14,100 nucleotides of DNA from Acidobacteriota bacterium (lineage in GTDB: Bacteria > Acidobacteriota > Terriglobia > Bryobacterales > JACQDG01): assembly GCA_016201185.1 (NCBI GenBank), contig JACQDG010000317.1, positions 1-14,100 of the forward strand, given 5' to 3'. Position 1 is the first letter of the stretch; every line of letters starts with the position of its first letter. Positions 13,906-14,100 of this stretch are shown here, one piece after another. The notes under the pieces were generated by a model. The model made no database searches. It saw nothing but the letters and a program-made list of their open reading frames with translations, and was not told the DNA's origin. Both the position numbers and the translations under genes were made by a program.

Positions 13906-14100
13906 TTACTTGGCTTGCGAGCAAGCGGCCGGGGTGGCCGCAGTCCGCGGCTCGCAGCCGTCGGGCGTCGTGGTCCGGCGCAGGCCCCGGCCAGCGGCTC
14001 CGGGGCCGAACAGGCTTCCCTGCACGGGAGCGTTTTTCGAAATATCGACGAGCTCGGGGTAGAACTGCAGCAGGTCGGGCGGCGTCTCCACCGGCTCGCC
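13906..14100 (-). CDS. C-terminal end of an unrecognised protein, running off the right edge
   Basis: The minus-strand frame is open from the window edge to TAA at 13908-13906 (65 codons visible, no start needed inside the window). The visible part has a coherent stretch (PVETPPDLLQFYPELVDI, then SKNAPVQGSLFG) followed by a Gly/Arg/Thr/Ala-rich tail that looks disordered. I do not recognise the family. Support for real coding is the dense convergent packing with qorA and the non-shadow composition of the first 30 residues. It could still be a chance frame. Confidence 0.45.
   Translation of the reverse strand, partial: GEPVETPPDLLQFYPELVDISKNAPVQGSLFGPGAAGRGLRRTTTPDGCEPRTAATPAACSQAK

Noticed and set aside
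1..14100. CRISPR arrays, insertion sequences or anti-phage modules
   Set aside because: No regularly spaced direct repeats, transposase-like genes, terminal inverted repeats or known defence domains were found on either strand.

Overview
The window is GC-rich, gene-dense bacterial DNA. It most resembles a member of the Acidobacteriota, possibly the Solibacter/Bryobacter side. That placement is an inference from three things: the style of the TonB-receptor C-terminal relic, the short regulatory pair at 10.8-11.4 kb, and the respiratory operon. There is no rRNA or marker gene here to prove it.

Region 1 (2-5497, + strand) is a tightly packed respiratory operon whose start lies outside the window. 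In order it holds the C-terminal part of an outer-membrane beta-barrel protein, an exported type 1 copper protein fused to a carboxypeptidase-regulatory-like domain, a Rieske iron-sulfur protein, a full-length cytochrome b (b6 + subunit IV type), a membrane-anchored octaheme c-type cytochrome and a small monoheme c-type cytochrome. Gaps are 2, 6 and 3 bases, followed by two stop/start overlaps of the TGATG type. This looks like a quinol-oxidising (or quinone-reducing) Rieske/cytochrome b complex in which cytochrome c1/f is replaced by an eight-heme chain. Its genetic partners are a blue-copper carrier and an outer-membrane protein. Two hemes at the end of the chain lack the usual Met ligand: in the last octaheme module Leu586 stands at that place, and in the monoheme protein Cys109 does. 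This is the most unusual part of the window.

Region 2 (5498-6196) has no intact protein gene. It holds a tRNA-Thr(CGT) on the minus strand with an encoded CCA end, and next to it the frameshifted C-terminal remnant of a TonB-dependent receptor.

Region 3 (6197-9555) has two convergent genes whose ends overlap by 7 bases. One encodes a polytopic membrane protein of unknown function, possibly GT-C-like. The other encodes an exported protein that joins a YVTN/YncE-type beta-propeller to a xylose-isomerase-like TIM barrel, a combination worth checking for novelty.

Region 4 (9679-11419, minus strand) encodes a tandem universal stress protein, a LuxR-type helix-turn-helix protein with no receiver domain, and a 96-residue conserved-looking small protein. 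The last two probably form a two-gene transcription unit with its own promoter.

Region 5 (11662-14100) encodes an M20-family metallohydrolase and a zinc-independent NAD(P)H:quinone oxidoreductase (qorA-like) on the plus strand. The last 61-65 codons of an unrecognised minus-strand gene run off the right edge.
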